From Candidatus Binataceae bacterium (GTDB lineage Bacteria; Desulfobacterota; Binatia; Binatales; Binataceae), in assembly GCA_036495685.1 (NCBI GenBank), contig DASXMJ010000232.1, positions 1-40,214 of the forward strand: a stretch of DNA of 40,214 nucleotides. Reading direction: 5' to 3'. Below the pieces are notes generated by a model. It searched no databases and had not been told where the DNA came from. It was given only the letters and a program-made list of their open reading frames with translations. Each line of letters opens with the position of its first letter. Position 1 is the stretch's first letter. Shown here one piece after another: positions 26,714 to 34,657 of this stretch. Position numbers and translations under genes: made by a program.

Positions 26714-27490
26714 TTATCTTATGAAAAATCCGCCGTCGACTATGAGGTCGGCGCCGGTCACGAAATCCGACGCATGTGAGGCCAGGAAAACCGCCGCGCC
26801 GGCCATCTCCTCGGGCTCGGCGAACCGACCCGCCGGCGTGCGGGTAATCATTTCTTGTTTCACCGCGGCGTACTGCGGATCATTGCGAATCCAGTCGGTC
26901 ATGTCGGTGGTGGTCCAGCCGGGGGCCAGCGAGTTCACCTGGATATTGTAGGGCGCCAGTTCGATCGCAAGGCATCGCGTTAGCTGGAGCAGGCCGCCCT
27001 TGCTGACTCCGTATGAGGGGTAGATGGGCGTGCCTTTGTAGCCGCCCACGCTGGCGACATTGATGATTTTGCCGGCGCGACGCTGGACCATGGATTGCGC
27101 TGCATACTTCGAGAGCAGAAAGCACGCAGTGAGGTCGGTCTCAATGACCGAGTCCCAATCCTCCTCGGTGTGCTCGAGCAGGTTCTTCAGCACCGCGAAC
27201 GCGGCATTGTTGACCAGGATATCGATCGGGCCGAGCTCGCGCTCGATAGATGCCAGCGCGGGCTTAAGGTCCGCGCGCCGCGCGACATCGAGCTTGAGCG
27301 CCATGGCCGGGTTTCCCAGCGCGCGGAGCTCGGCGAGCGTATCACGATTGCGCTGCTCGTTGCGTGCCAGGATGGCGACTTTCGCGCCTGCGGTAGCAAG
27401 CCCCAGTGCGATTCCGCGTCCTATCCCGCCATTGCCGCCGGTTACCACGGCGACCTTGCCGCTCAGATCGAACATCTTGGTATTGGTCAT
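26714..27490 (-). CDS. SDR, first of a tandem paralogous pair
   Basis: This 258-residue classical SDR has TGGNGGIGRG (cofactor), LVNNAAFAV (the usual NNAG is NNAA), a catalytic serine in NVASVGG and Tyr/Lys in PSYGVSKGG. The C-terminus VDGGFFIR nearly repeats that of its downstream partner at 25882-26646. By eye the pair is more than half identical, so this is an old tandem duplication with divergence in the substrate-loop regions. The ATG at 27490 has a strong GGGAGGGAAG site. It is transcribed away from the flavoprotein gene at 27699 across a 208-base divergent region. Confidence 0.9.
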   Translation of the reverse strand: MTNTKMFDLSGKVAVVTGGNGGIGRGIALGLATAGAKVAILARNEQRNRDTLAELRALGNPAMALKLDVARRADLKPALASIERELGPIDILVNNAAFAVLKNLLEHTEEDWDSVIETDLTACFLLSKYAAQSMVQRRAGKIINVASVGGYKGTPIYPSYGVSKGGLLQLTRCLAIELAPYNIQVNSLAPGWTTTDMTDWIRNDPQYAAVKQEMITRTPAGRFAEPEEMAGAAVFLASHASDFVTGADLIVDGGFFIR

Positions 27491-27510
27491 CGCTTCCCTC
27501 CCGGGAGCGC

Positions 27511-27545
27511 AAATTCTCGGGAGTTCGCAGCTTACCCGGATTCAG
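27511..27545. repeat. Divergent copy of dispersed intergenic repeat
   Basis: The stretch upstream of the SDR start contains AGTTCGCAGCTTACCCGGAT, comparable to ATTTCGCAGCTTTACACGGAT at 29617-29637. It sits just upstream of the ribosome site of the minus-strand SDR, the same placement as other copies. Confidence 0.5.
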
Positions 27546-27698
27546 CCCCGATTAACCACCAGCCTCGAACCGAGGGCATGCTCAAGACCGGCTCGCAACT
27601 CTTCTTGGTGTCCTGGTGTCTTTGTGGTTAGGTGTCCTACCAAGAGACCGCGGTGCGTGAGTTAGGCTGCGGCCGCTATCGGGAAAGGATTATTCGCC

Positions 27699-29129
27699 AT
27701 GGGACTACGAACGGCAGAGCAATATAAGGCATCGTTGCGCGACGGGCGCGCGGTGTTTTTTCGCGGCGACAAAGTTGCGGACGTCACGGCGCATCCCGTC
27801 ATCGGAATCGCGGTCGAACATGCTGCGCTTGACTACCGGATGGCCGAGGACCCGCAGTATCGCGAGCTGGTGGTGGTCAAGGAAGGCGCCGACGAATACA
27901 GCCGTTACTATCACCTGCCCCGGAACGGCGACGATCTGCTAAAGCGCAGCGCGCTCATCGCGGCTGCGACCCGGGAGGGGGCAACCCTGGTAGTACTGAT
28001 CAAAGAGATCGGCACCGATGCGCTCCTGGCACTGCGCATCATCGGGGAGCGGATGGCGGCGGCGGGTAAACCCGAGTACCGGGAGCGCATCCACAAGTTC
28101 TATCGGCATTGCCGTGACAACGATCTGGCGGTCGCGGTCGCGCAAACCGATGTCAAAGGGGACCGCTCTCTGGGTCCCACCCAGCAGGATCATCCCGACT
28201 ACTACGTGCGCATGGTCGAGGAGCGGCCCGATGGCGTGGTGGTCAGGGGTGCCAAGGTTCACACCTCGGTTTCAACCAACACCAACGAAGTGATCGTGCT
28301 GCCGACGCGAGCGATGCGTCCCGAGGACAAGGCCTATGCGATCGGGTTCGCGCTGCCCATGAATGCGCCGGGCTTGAAGATGATCGCGAGTCCGCATGGG
28401 TCGAGCAAGAAGAATCCGTTCGAGCATCCGATCAGCGCCCGACACAAGATGATGGAGACGCTCACCGTCTTCGATGACGTGTTCGTGCCGAAGGAAAGAA
28501 TCTTCCTGAATGGCGAGATCGACTTCGCGGGCCTGCTTGCGCTGACCTTCGTCCGCTTTCATCGTTTCACCGCGGTGTCATACAAGCTGCCGTTGCTGGA
28601 GCTGCTCGCGGGCGCCGGAGCGGCGATTGCGGAGGCCAATGGAATTTCGCGCGCCGGACACGTGCGCGACAAGCTCACCCATCTGGCGGCGTATCACACC
28701 ACGGTGCGGGGGCTGATCGAACACGCGGCGCGGACCTGTACGCTCGAAGACGGGATCGCGGTGCCGAATACGCTACTGACCAACGTCGCGAAGTACCATT
28801 TCGCGCACAACTACCATCAGGGGGTGCAGATCGTGCAGGACCTCGCCGGCGGACTGCTGGTGACCGCGCCCGGCGAGGAGGACCTCAAGAGCGAGGCGAC
28901 CCGCGAGTATGTGCTCAAGTACATGGGTGGGGCGAAGGGCTTCGACGCGGAAAAGCGGCTGCGGTTGTTAAACTTGATCAGCGACCTCACCTCTTCGGAG
29001 TACGGCGGATACCAGGAAGTGCTCGCGGTGCACGCGGAGGGCGGATTCGAGGCAGAGAAGCTCCAGGCCTATCGCGAATACGACTTCAAGACGGTCGCGG
29101 CGTACGCGCGCAAACTGGCGGGCGTATAG
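27699..29129 (+). CDS. HpaB/AbfD-family flavoprotein (4-hydroxyphenylacetate 3-hydroxylase / 4-hydroxybutyryl-CoA dehydratase superfamily)
   Basis: This 476-residue acyl-CoA dehydrogenase-fold flavoprotein opens with TAEQYKASLRDGRAVF. The FAD-contact region follows as AVAQTDVKGDRSLGPTQQ, then GVVVRGAKVHTS, the VFDDVFVPKERIFL segment, and a helical domain with DLAGGLLVTAPGEEDL. These features resemble 4-hydroxybutyryl-CoA dehydratase/vinylacetyl-CoA isomerase more than the HpaB monooxygenase. However, the CxxxC segment expected near residue 100 for the 4Fe-4S cluster reads without cysteine (GATLVVLIKEIG), and the third cysteine seven residues after the conserved His (RFHRFTAVSY) is also absent. 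It may therefore be a flavin-only hydroxylase or isomerase. A good site (AAAGGAT) precedes the ATG. Confidence 0.85.
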   Translation: MGLRTAEQYKASLRDGRAVFFRGDKVADVTAHPVIGIAVEHAALDYRMAEDPQYRELVVVKEGADEYSRYYHLPRNGDDLLKRSALIAAATREGATLVVLIKEIGTDALLALRIIGERMAAAGKPEYRERIHKFYRHCRDNDLAVAVAQTDVKGDRSLGPTQQDHPDYYVRMVEERPDGVVVRGAKVHTSVSTNTNEVIVLPTRAMRPEDKAYAIGFALPMNAPGLKMIASPHGSSKKNPFEHPISARHKMMETLTVFDDVFVPKERIFLNGEIDFAGLLALTFVRFHRFTAVSYKLPLLELLAGAGAAIAEANGISRAGHVRDKLTHLAAYHTTVRGLIEHAARTCTLEDGIAVPNTLLTNVAKYHFAHNYHQGVQIVQDLAGGLLVTAPGEEDLKSEATREYVLKYMGGAKGFDAEKRLRLLNLISDLTSSEYGGYQEVLAVHAEGGFEAEKLQAYREYDFKTVAAYARKLAGV

Positions 29130-29223
29130 CGGGCGGATACGGGCCGCAGCCCGTGCCGATCAGACGCGGTCCGCTTCAGCACGGTCTTGGGCGGTTGCTC
29201 ACGAATCGTCCGAGTCGCCTCTT

Positions 29224-29589
29224 CTATTGGTCGGTCCGCAACTCGACGGTGTTCCCGTCGGGGTCGAGGATCCAGAGCTGACGGCCGGCGCCCATGTTGG
29301 ATGGAGCTTCGAGAAATTCGATGCCCATATCCTTGAGGGTGCGCTTCGTCTCCTCGAAATCGGCCACCTCGAGGGCGATATGCGCACCGAGCGGATCGGG
29401 CTTGCGCCCGTGGTCCTGGCTCGAAATCAGGTGAATCGCGTTCTCTCCGACGCCATACCACGCTCCCGCAAAGGGAAAATTGGGACGGGGAAGTTTCTTG
29501 AGACCGAGCACGCTTTCATAAAACTTGGTCGCGCGTTCGGCATCGGTGATGCGCACCGCGCTGTGGCTGAAGCCCTTGATCTTGATCAT
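29224..29589 (-). CDS. VOC-superfamily (glyoxalase/dioxygenase-fold) protein
   Basis: This 121-residue vicinal-oxygen-chelate protein has the paired beta-alpha-beta-beta-beta modules. The first starts FSHSAVRITDAERATKFYESVLGL and the second starts HIALEVADFEETKRTLKDMG, ending in LWILDPDGNTVEL. Candidate metal ligands are the His in FSHSAV, His73-like in HLISS, His in AHIALEV and Glu in NTVEL. The family covers glyoxalase I, fosfomycin-resistance enzymes and ring-cleavage dioxygenases; length and single domain fit glyoxalase-like members, but substrate cannot be assigned. It is convergent with the flavoprotein gene (94-base gap), and an SDR lies upstream on its strand. Confidence 0.9.
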   Translation of the reverse strand: MIKIKGFSHSAVRITDAERATKFYESVLGLKKLPRPNFPFAGAWYGVGENAIHLISSQDHGRKPDPLGAHIALEVADFEETKRTLKDMGIEFLEAPSNMGAGRQLWILDPDGNTVELRTDQ

Positions 29590-29608
29590 CGCACCTCACC
29601 TCGAAGAG

Positions 29609-29673
29609 CATCCACGGATTTCGCAGCTTTACACGGATCAGGAGGATTGCGGCAAATCGGCGGAATCCGCGGG
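29609..29673. repeat. Dispersed intergenic repeat, inverted pair (between VOC and SDR genes)
   Basis: The left arm (29609-29637, ATCCACGGATTTCGCAG at its start) and the reverse complement of the right arm (29654-29673, ACCCGCGGATTCCGCCGATT) are versions of one core facing each other. The element nearly fills the gap between the SDR stop (29685) and the VOC start (29589), so it is transcribed within the probable operon. Confidence 0.65.
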
Positions 29674-29684
29674 TGGCGCGCTTC

Positions 29685-30500
29685 TCAGTGCATTTCCGCG
29701 CCGCCGGCTATGTTGAGTGCCACGCCCGTGATGTTGTCCGCGCGGCACAAGTACACGACTGCGTCCCCGATGTCATCCGGGGTCTGCGCTCGGCGCAGAA
29801 AGGTGTTGCGCTCGACGTAGGTGTCGAAAGCCGCTTCGCGATTTACCCCCAGCGACGGAGCCACCACCGGATCGAGCACATCCGACCACATCGCGGTGTG
29901 CAGAAAGCCCGGGCATACCGCGTTGACCCGAATGTTGTCCGGGCCCAGTTCCTCGGCCAGCGATTGGGTGAAGCCCACCACCGCGAACTTGCTGGAGCAA
30001 TATGCGGCCACGTTGCCATGACCGGTCTTGCCTGCCACGGACGCGGTGTTGACGATCGCGCCGCCGCCGCGCTTGCGCATCGCGGGGATGCATGCCTTCG
30101 AGCACAGGAACACGCCCTTGACGTTGACTCCCATCATGCGATCCCAGGTCTGCTCGCTGAACGATTCGACCGGGCCGACCGCAATGATCCCCGCGTTGTT
30201 GCAAAGAATATCGATCCCGCCCAACGCGGACTCGGCCTCCCTGGCCATCCGCTGACAATCCGCCCACCGGGTCACGTCGGCGAGGATCGCAGCGGCCCGC
30301 ACGCCGCGGTGCGTCACTTCCTCAACGGTGCGATTCAATTCGGTCTGCGCGGCGAGATTGTAGGTCAGCGTCGCATCGGCGGGATTGCCGAGATCGACGA
30401 GCGCGACGTTCGCACCGGCGTCCGCCAGCTTGAGTGCCATACCCCGGCCGATGCCGCGCGCCGCCCCGGTGACGATTGCGCACTTACCTTTGAGTTCCAT
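29685..30500 (-). CDS. Short-chain dehydrogenase/reductase (SDR), NAD-type
   Basis: This 271-residue SDR has TGAARGIG in the cofactor loop, an acidic VALVDLG after strand two (NAD preference likely), LCNNAGIIA, a serine in NTASVAGKTG and Tyr/Lys in AAYCSSKFAV. ATG 30500 was chosen because MELKGKCAIVTGA fits the family and GAGGAG lies about 7 bases upstream; a longer frame adds 20 non-homologous residues read from a repeat. The middle insertion (NPADATLTYNLAAQTELNRT) resembles mycofactocin-associated and carveol-dehydrogenase-like SDRs only loosely. It follows the glutaryl-CoA dehydrogenase gene on the same strand (96-base gap). Confidence 0.88.
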   Translation of the reverse strand: MELKGKCAIVTGAARGIGRGMALKLADAGANVALVDLGNPADATLTYNLAAQTELNRTVEEVTHRGVRAAAILADVTRWADCQRMAREAESALGGIDILCNNAGIIAVGPVESFSEQTWDRMMGVNVKGVFLCSKACIPAMRKRGGGAIVNTASVAGKTGHGNVAAYCSSKFAVVGFTQSLAEELGPDNIRVNAVCPGFLHTAMWSDVLDPVVAPSLGVNREAAFDTYVERNTFLRRAQTPDDIGDAVVYLCRADNITGVALNIAGGAEMH

Positions 30501-30524
30501 CGCGTCTCCTCGGTCCGGAATGAG

Positions 30525-30569
30525 AATCCGCAGATTTACGCATTTGGAAGATTCCGGCAATCCGGGGAG
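30525..30569. repeat. Dispersed intergenic repeat (between SDR and gcdH)
   Basis: AATCCGCAGATTTACGCATT (30525-30544) is followed by GATTCCGGCAATCCGGGGAG (30550-30569). The first block matches the family core most closely of all copies. It lies upstream of the SDR ribosome site, in the gap after gcdH. Confidence 0.65.
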
Positions 30570-30596
30570 GCTGGGTGACCTGCGAAGTCCTGCGAT

Positions 30597-31766
30597 TTAG
30601 TCGAAAGCGTTTTCGCCGGTTAGGTCGCGGCCCAGGATCAGGGTGTGGACGTCGAAGGTGCCTTCGTAGGTGTTCACCGTCTCGAGGTTCAGCAGGTGCC
30701 GGATCACCGGATATTCGTTGACGATTCCATTGGCGCCCAGCATGTCGCGCGCATTGCGCGCGATCTTCAGCGCCTCGTTTACGTTGTTGCGCTTGGCGAA
30801 AGACACGTGTTCCGGCCGGTACTTGCCGGCGTCTTTCAGCTGCGCCAGCCGCAGACAGATCATCTGCATCTTGGTGATCTCGGTGAGCATCGTGACCAGT
30901 TTGCTCTGGACCAGCTGATAGCCGGCCAGCGGGCGCGAGAACTGCTTGCGCGACTTCGTGTAGTCGAGCGCGCAGTTGTAGCAGGTACGCGCGGACCCGA
31001 TCGCACCCCAGGCGATTCCGTAGCGCGCCTGGGTGAGACATCCAAGCGGCCCTTTGAGTCCTCGCGCACCCGGCAGATGGGCGCTGGCCGGGATACGCAC
31101 GTCTTCCATGATGAGCTCCGAGGTGATCGACGCGCGCATCGAGAACTTTCCGTGGATGTCGTGAGTGGAGAATCCCGGGGTACCCTTTTCAACCAGGAAT
31201 CCGGTAATGCCCTCGTCGACCTTGGCCCACACGATGGCGACATCCGCTATCGATCCGTTGGTGATCCAGCGTTTAGTGCCGTTGAGGATCCACCCGTCGC
31301 CGTCCTTGCGCGCGCGCGTTTCCATCCCGCCCGGGTCGGAGCCGTGGTCGGGCTCGGTAAGCCCGAAGCACCCGATGAGCTTGCCCTTGGCCATTTCGGG
31401 CAGGTAACGCCTTTTCTGTTCTTCGGTTCCGTTGGCGTAGATGGCGTACATCGAGAGCGAACTCTGCACCGAAGCGAGGGAGCGCAGCCCCGAGTCCGCG
31501 GCTTCCAGCTCCTGCATGACTAAGCCGTAAGCCACGTTGTTCATCCCGGCGCATCCGTAGCCCCGAAGATTAGCGCCGAACATACCCAGCTCGGCCATCT
31601 GCGGAATCAGATCTTTAGGAAAAGTCTCGTCGGCAAAGTGGCGTTCGATGTCGGGAAGCACCTCACGACTGACGAACCGGCGCACGGTGTCGCGGGTAGC
31701 ACGTTCTTCGGGTGTGAGCAGGTCGTCCAGATGGAAGAAATCCAAATCTCTTAACAATTCCGGCAT
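30597..31766 (-). CDS. gcdH: Glutaryl-CoA dehydrogenase
   Basis: GcdH oxidises and decarboxylates glutaryl-CoA to crotonyl-CoA in lysine, tryptophan and aromatic breakdown. The 389-residue product has the acyl-CoA dehydrogenase domains in order with the glutaryl-CoA subfamily marks: NLRGYGCAGMNN, SVQSSLSMYAI, GLTEPDHGSDP, GKFSMRASIT, GCLTQARYGIAWGAIG, ARDMLGANGI and the end motif VNTYEGTFDVHTLILGR, with the catalytic glutamate at 368. Length is normal for the mature bacterial enzyme. GGAG precedes the ATG by 7 bases. A LysR gene is divergent across 247 bases, the classical arrangement for regulation by GcdH substrate, which supports the call. Confidence 0.95.
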   Translation of the reverse strand: MPELLRDLDFFHLDDLLTPEERATRDTVRRFVSREVLPDIERHFADETFPKDLIPQMAELGMFGANLRGYGCAGMNNVAYGLVMQELEAADSGLRSLASVQSSLSMYAIYANGTEEQKRRYLPEMAKGKLIGCFGLTEPDHGSDPGGMETRARKDGDGWILNGTKRWITNGSIADVAIVWAKVDEGITGFLVEKGTPGFSTHDIHGKFSMRASITSELIMEDVRIPASAHLPGARGLKGPLGCLTQARYGIAWGAIGSARTCYNCALDYTKSRKQFSRPLAGYQLVQSKLVTMLTEITKMQMICLRLAQLKDAGKYRPEHVSFAKRNNVNEALKIARNARDMLGANGIVNEYPVIRHLLNLETVNTYEGTFDVHTLILGRDLTGENAFD

Positions 31767-32013
31767 GTTACGCTCCGTTTCATGTTTTGCAGGAATACGT
31801 AGGGTTTTACGGGGAAAATTAGCGCACCACGGCGTCGTTTGGAGGTGGCCGGTTTCGGGATCCGTGGACTTCCCGAAGAGGACGCTCTTGACCCGTGCTG
31901 GCGCTTTCCGCAGGGTAATTGGAAAGGCCGTGGGAGTTAAATTGGGCTACTGGTTGCCTCACTTCCGAGTATCACGTAGCCTAATGCCACAAATCAGCAT
32001 TTCGTAAGGTAGT
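31767..32013. promoter_or_regulatory. Divergent gcdH / LysR control region
   Basis: These 247 bases separate gcdH from the divergent LysR-type gene and must carry both promoters and probably the LysR operator. The half near LysR is A+T-richer. I cannot point to a clear T-N11-A palindrome or to -35/-10 boxes. The LysR ATG is preceded by TAAGGTAGT, a usable ribosome site. Confidence 0.5.
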
Positions 32014-33012
32014 ATGCACATCGAAACGTTAAAGGTCTTCTGCGACATAATCGAAAGTGGAAGCTTTTCTTATGCCGCCTCGCAAAACTTTGTAACCCAG
32101 TCGGCGGTCAGCCAGCAGGTCCGGAGTCTGGAGGAAAAATACGATTGCCGATTGATAGAACGCGGGCGGGCTGGAGTCAAACCAACTCCCGCGGGCCAGA
32201 TTCTCTACACCGCCAGCAAAGAGATCGTGCGCCGCTTCATGGAGCTGGAAAATCGTCTGCGCGAGATCGGGTCGGTGGTGGCAGGCTCGATTCGGGTTGG
32301 CACCGTGTACAGCGTCGGACTCCACGAGCTCCCGCCCTACCTGACCGAATTTTTGCGCAACTATCCGGCCGTCAACGTCCATCTCGAATACCTGCGCTCG
32401 AACAAAATTTACGAGGACCTGATCGAAGGCAAGATCGATCTGGGCGTGGTGGCGTATCCCGCCAAGCGCAGCCAGATCGTGTCGATCGCGTTTAGGCATG
32501 ATGAGCTGGTCCTGGTGGTGCCCCCCGACAGTCCGCTCGCCAAGCACAACAAGGTCAGCGTGGGCGCACTTGCGGGGCAAAAGTTCGTTGGCTACGAGCG
32601 CGACATCGCGACCCGCAAAGCTTCGGATCGCATCCTGCGCGACCACGGCGTCAAGCCGCAGTACGTGCTCGAGTTCGACAATATCGAGACCATCAAGCGT
32701 GCGGTCGAGATTGCTCTCGGATGCGCGATCGTTCCGAAGATGACAGTGGATAACGAAGTTTCGCGCGGCACCCTCAAGATGCTTGAATTCACGGAAGGAA
32801 CCTTTACCCGGCCGTTGGCCATCATCTACAAGCGCGGTCGCGAACTATCGCCGGCGGTGCGCAAGTTTATCGAGGTGCTGACCCACAACAACGGCGCCGG
32901 CAAGCCGGGCCGTTCCGAGCGGGCCGAGCGCAGCTCCCGCAGCGAGCGCGTAGAACGAGCCACGCCCGACGGCAATCGCGACGGCAGCGAGAAGGTCGAA
33001 AAGCTCGCCTAG
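32014..33012 (+). CDS. LysR-type transcriptional regulator
   Basis: The N-terminal winged helix-turn-helix (residues 1-60) is typical: LKVFCDIIESGSFSYAASQNFVTQSAVSQQVRSLE. A linker helix and a periplasmic-binding-protein-like effector domain (about 90-295) follow, with IRVGTVYSVGLHELPPYL, GKIDLGVVAYPAKRSQI and ALGCAIVPKMTV. The last ~40 residues are a charged Arg/Ser/Glu tail (GRSERAERSSRSERVERA), unusual for the family and possibly a low-complexity extension. It is divergent from gcdH, so it most likely controls glutaryl-CoA metabolism, as GcdR-like regulators do. The effector is unknown. Confidence 0.92.
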   Translation: MHIETLKVFCDIIESGSFSYAASQNFVTQSAVSQQVRSLEEKYDCRLIERGRAGVKPTPAGQILYTASKEIVRRFMELENRLREIGSVVAGSIRVGTVYSVGLHELPPYLTEFLRNYPAVNVHLEYLRSNKIYEDLIEGKIDLGVVAYPAKRSQIVSIAFRHDELVLVVPPDSPLAKHNKVSVGALAGQKFVGYERDIATRKASDRILRDHGVKPQYVLEFDNIETIKRAVEIALGCAIVPKMTVDNEVSRGTLKMLEFTEGTFTRPLAIIYKRGRELSPAVRKFIEVLTHNNGAGKPGRSERAERSSRSERVERATPDGNRDGSEKVEKLA

Positions 33013-33039
33013 CAAAGAGAACCACAGGGGGCTGCCGCT

Positions 33040-33092
33040 CAATCCGGCCGCCGCAGCCGCAAAGCGGCGCGGCGCGCGCCAGTGCCGGATTG
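33040..33092. terminator. Nested inverted repeat between convergent LysR and amidase genes
   Basis: CAATCCGGC (33040-33048) pairs perfectly with GCCGGATTG (33084-33092). Inside, GCCGC-AAA-GCGGC (33056-33068) forms a second hairpin. The element sits between the two stop codons (33012 and 33103), so it is likely a bidirectional 3'-end structure, although it lacks a T tract. Confidence 0.55.
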
Positions 33093-33102
33093 GATGTTCA
33101 CC

Positions 33103-34527
33103 TTAGATTGGCGGGGGTTGGAAGCCGCCCAGTTCCTGTTCCAGCAGTTTCGCTACCGCCAGTACCTCCTCTTCGGCGAATGCACGACCCACCACCTGAA
33201 CCCCGGTCGGGAGTCCCTGGTGGTCGCGTCCCGCGGGTACCACCGCTCCCGGCAAGCCTGCGCAGTTGCCGAACAGGACCGGCCAGTTGGCAGCGAACAG
33301 CGGATATTCCTTGCCGTCGATGTCCACGGTCTGCTTGCCTTCCGCGAATGCGGTGGCGCAGAACGGCGGACAGATCAGGATCGGATAGCGTTCCATGAAT
33401 TTGGCCAGCTCGACGCGGAAAGTATCGCGCGCGATGGAGGCGAGAAAGAATTCGGCGGCCGACTTGGGCTCGGAAGGCGCGAGCAAACCGTTGCGCAGGC
33501 GCTCGCGGGAAAGGTTGATCTTATCGCCGAGCACCTGGCGTAGCAGCGTGCCTCCATCGGCGGTCGCGTATGCCATCCACAGGCGCGCGGCATCCTGGAT
33601 GGGTGGCTGCGCCTCCTCCACGCTCAGTCCGGACTTGGCCAGCGCCTTGGCCGCGCGTTCGGTAGCCGCGCGGATGTCGCGAGCCACCGGCACCTCGCCG
33701 CCTCCCGCGGTGAAGAACGCGCACCGCAGCTTCTTCACCTCGATGCGCTCCGGGTGGGCTTGCGGAGACGGCGCGGTGTAGGGCGCGCTCCAATGGGCTC
33801 CCTTGATGACGTTGTAGGCCATCGTCAGGTCATCGACGTATCGCGCCATCGGCCCGAGTGTCGCCATGTGGGAAATTCCCGGCGGCGCCGCGGGCCCCGG
33901 CGACATGTGTCCCGCCAACGGAATCGTTCCCCAACTCGGCTTTAGTCCGACGATGCCGCAGAAGTGGGCCGGCACCCGAATCGATCCACCGTAATCGGAG
34001 CCCAGTCCCAACGGGGACATGCCTGCCGCCAATGCCGCAGCTTCACCCCCGCTCGATCCACCCGGCACGCGTGCACGATTCCACGGATTCTTGGTCGGCC
34101 CGAACAGCGGATTGTCGCAGTCGTAATCGAAGGTCATTTCGGGGGTGTTGGTCTTGCCGAGCACGACCGCGCCGGCCGCGCGCAAGCGTGCGACCACGGG
34201 CGCATCGGTGTCGGAGACATAGTCTTCAAAAATCTTCATTCCCCAGGTCGAGCGCACACCTTCGGTAATGATCGAATCTTTGATGGTGACGGGCAGACCT
34301 TCGAGCGGCCGCGCTTCGCCGCTGCGCGCGAGACGCCGGTCGCAGTCAGCAGCTTCACGCGTAGCGCGCTCCTTGACCAGGGTGATGACGGCGTTCAGGC
34401 CGGGATTGAGCGCGTCGATTCGTTTAAAGAATTGTTGGGTGAGTTCGGCCGCGGAGATCTCGCGCGCCTTGAGCATCGCGACGAGCCGGCCCGCCGGTGC
34501 AAAAAACAGTTCCTCAGAGAAGCCCAT
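33103..34527 (-). CDS. Amidase signature family enzyme
   Basis: This 474-residue amidase has the full Ser-cisSer-Lys triad: Lys83 in VTIKDSI, Ser158 in VPGGSSGGEAAALAAG and the nucleophile Ser182 in GSDYGGSIRVPAH. The spacings of 75 and 24 residues match those of fatty-acid amide hydrolase. The GSD-x-GGS motif has Tyr where Thr or Ile is usual. ATG 34527 was chosen for GAGGTG 6 bases upstream and for MGFSEELFFAPAG; a frame 21 codons longer runs into a direct repeat. GatA is excluded by sequence and by the absence of gatB/gatC. Substrates range from acetamide to peptides and cannot be told here. Confidence 0.92.
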   Translation of the reverse strand: MGFSEELFFAPAGRLVAMLKAREISAAELTQQFFKRIDALNPGLNAVITLVKERATREAADCDRRLARSGEARPLEGLPVTIKDSIITEGVRSTWGMKIFEDYVSDTDAPVVARLRAAGAVVLGKTNTPEMTFDYDCDNPLFGPTKNPWNRARVPGGSSGGEAAALAAGMSPLGLGSDYGGSIRVPAHFCGIVGLKPSWGTIPLAGHMSPGPAAPPGISHMATLGPMARYVDDLTMAYNVIKGAHWSAPYTAPSPQAHPERIEVKKLRCAFFTAGGGEVPVARDIRAATERAAKALAKSGLSVEEAQPPIQDAARLWMAYATADGGTLLRQVLGDKINLSRERLRNGLLAPSEPKSAAEFFLASIARDTFRVELAKFMERYPILICPPFCATAFAEGKQTVDIDGKEYPLFAANWPVLFGNCAGLPGAVVPAGRDHQGLPTGVQVVGRAFAEEEVLAVAKLLEQELGGFQPPPI

Positions 34528-34584
34528 AGAACACCTCGGTTGCTCGGGTGGTAGCACCGATTCCCTCTCGTTGTCTAAGGGGAG

Positions 34585-34628
34585 TGTCAACTATGTTGCC
34601 GGTTTAAATGTCAACTATGTTCCCGGTT
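34585..34628. repeat. Two 20-bp direct repeats between arsC-like and amidase genes
   Basis: TGTCAACTATGTTGCCGGTT (34585-34604) and TGTCAACTATGTTCCCGGTT (34609-34628) differ at one base and start 24 bases apart. They resemble the repeated ends of some insertion sequences, but no transposase is present. They could equally be a regulator-binding site for the amidase. Confidence 0.75.
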
Positions 34629-34657
34629 GCTCCGGGAGACAGGTAACGGAGTGGGAG

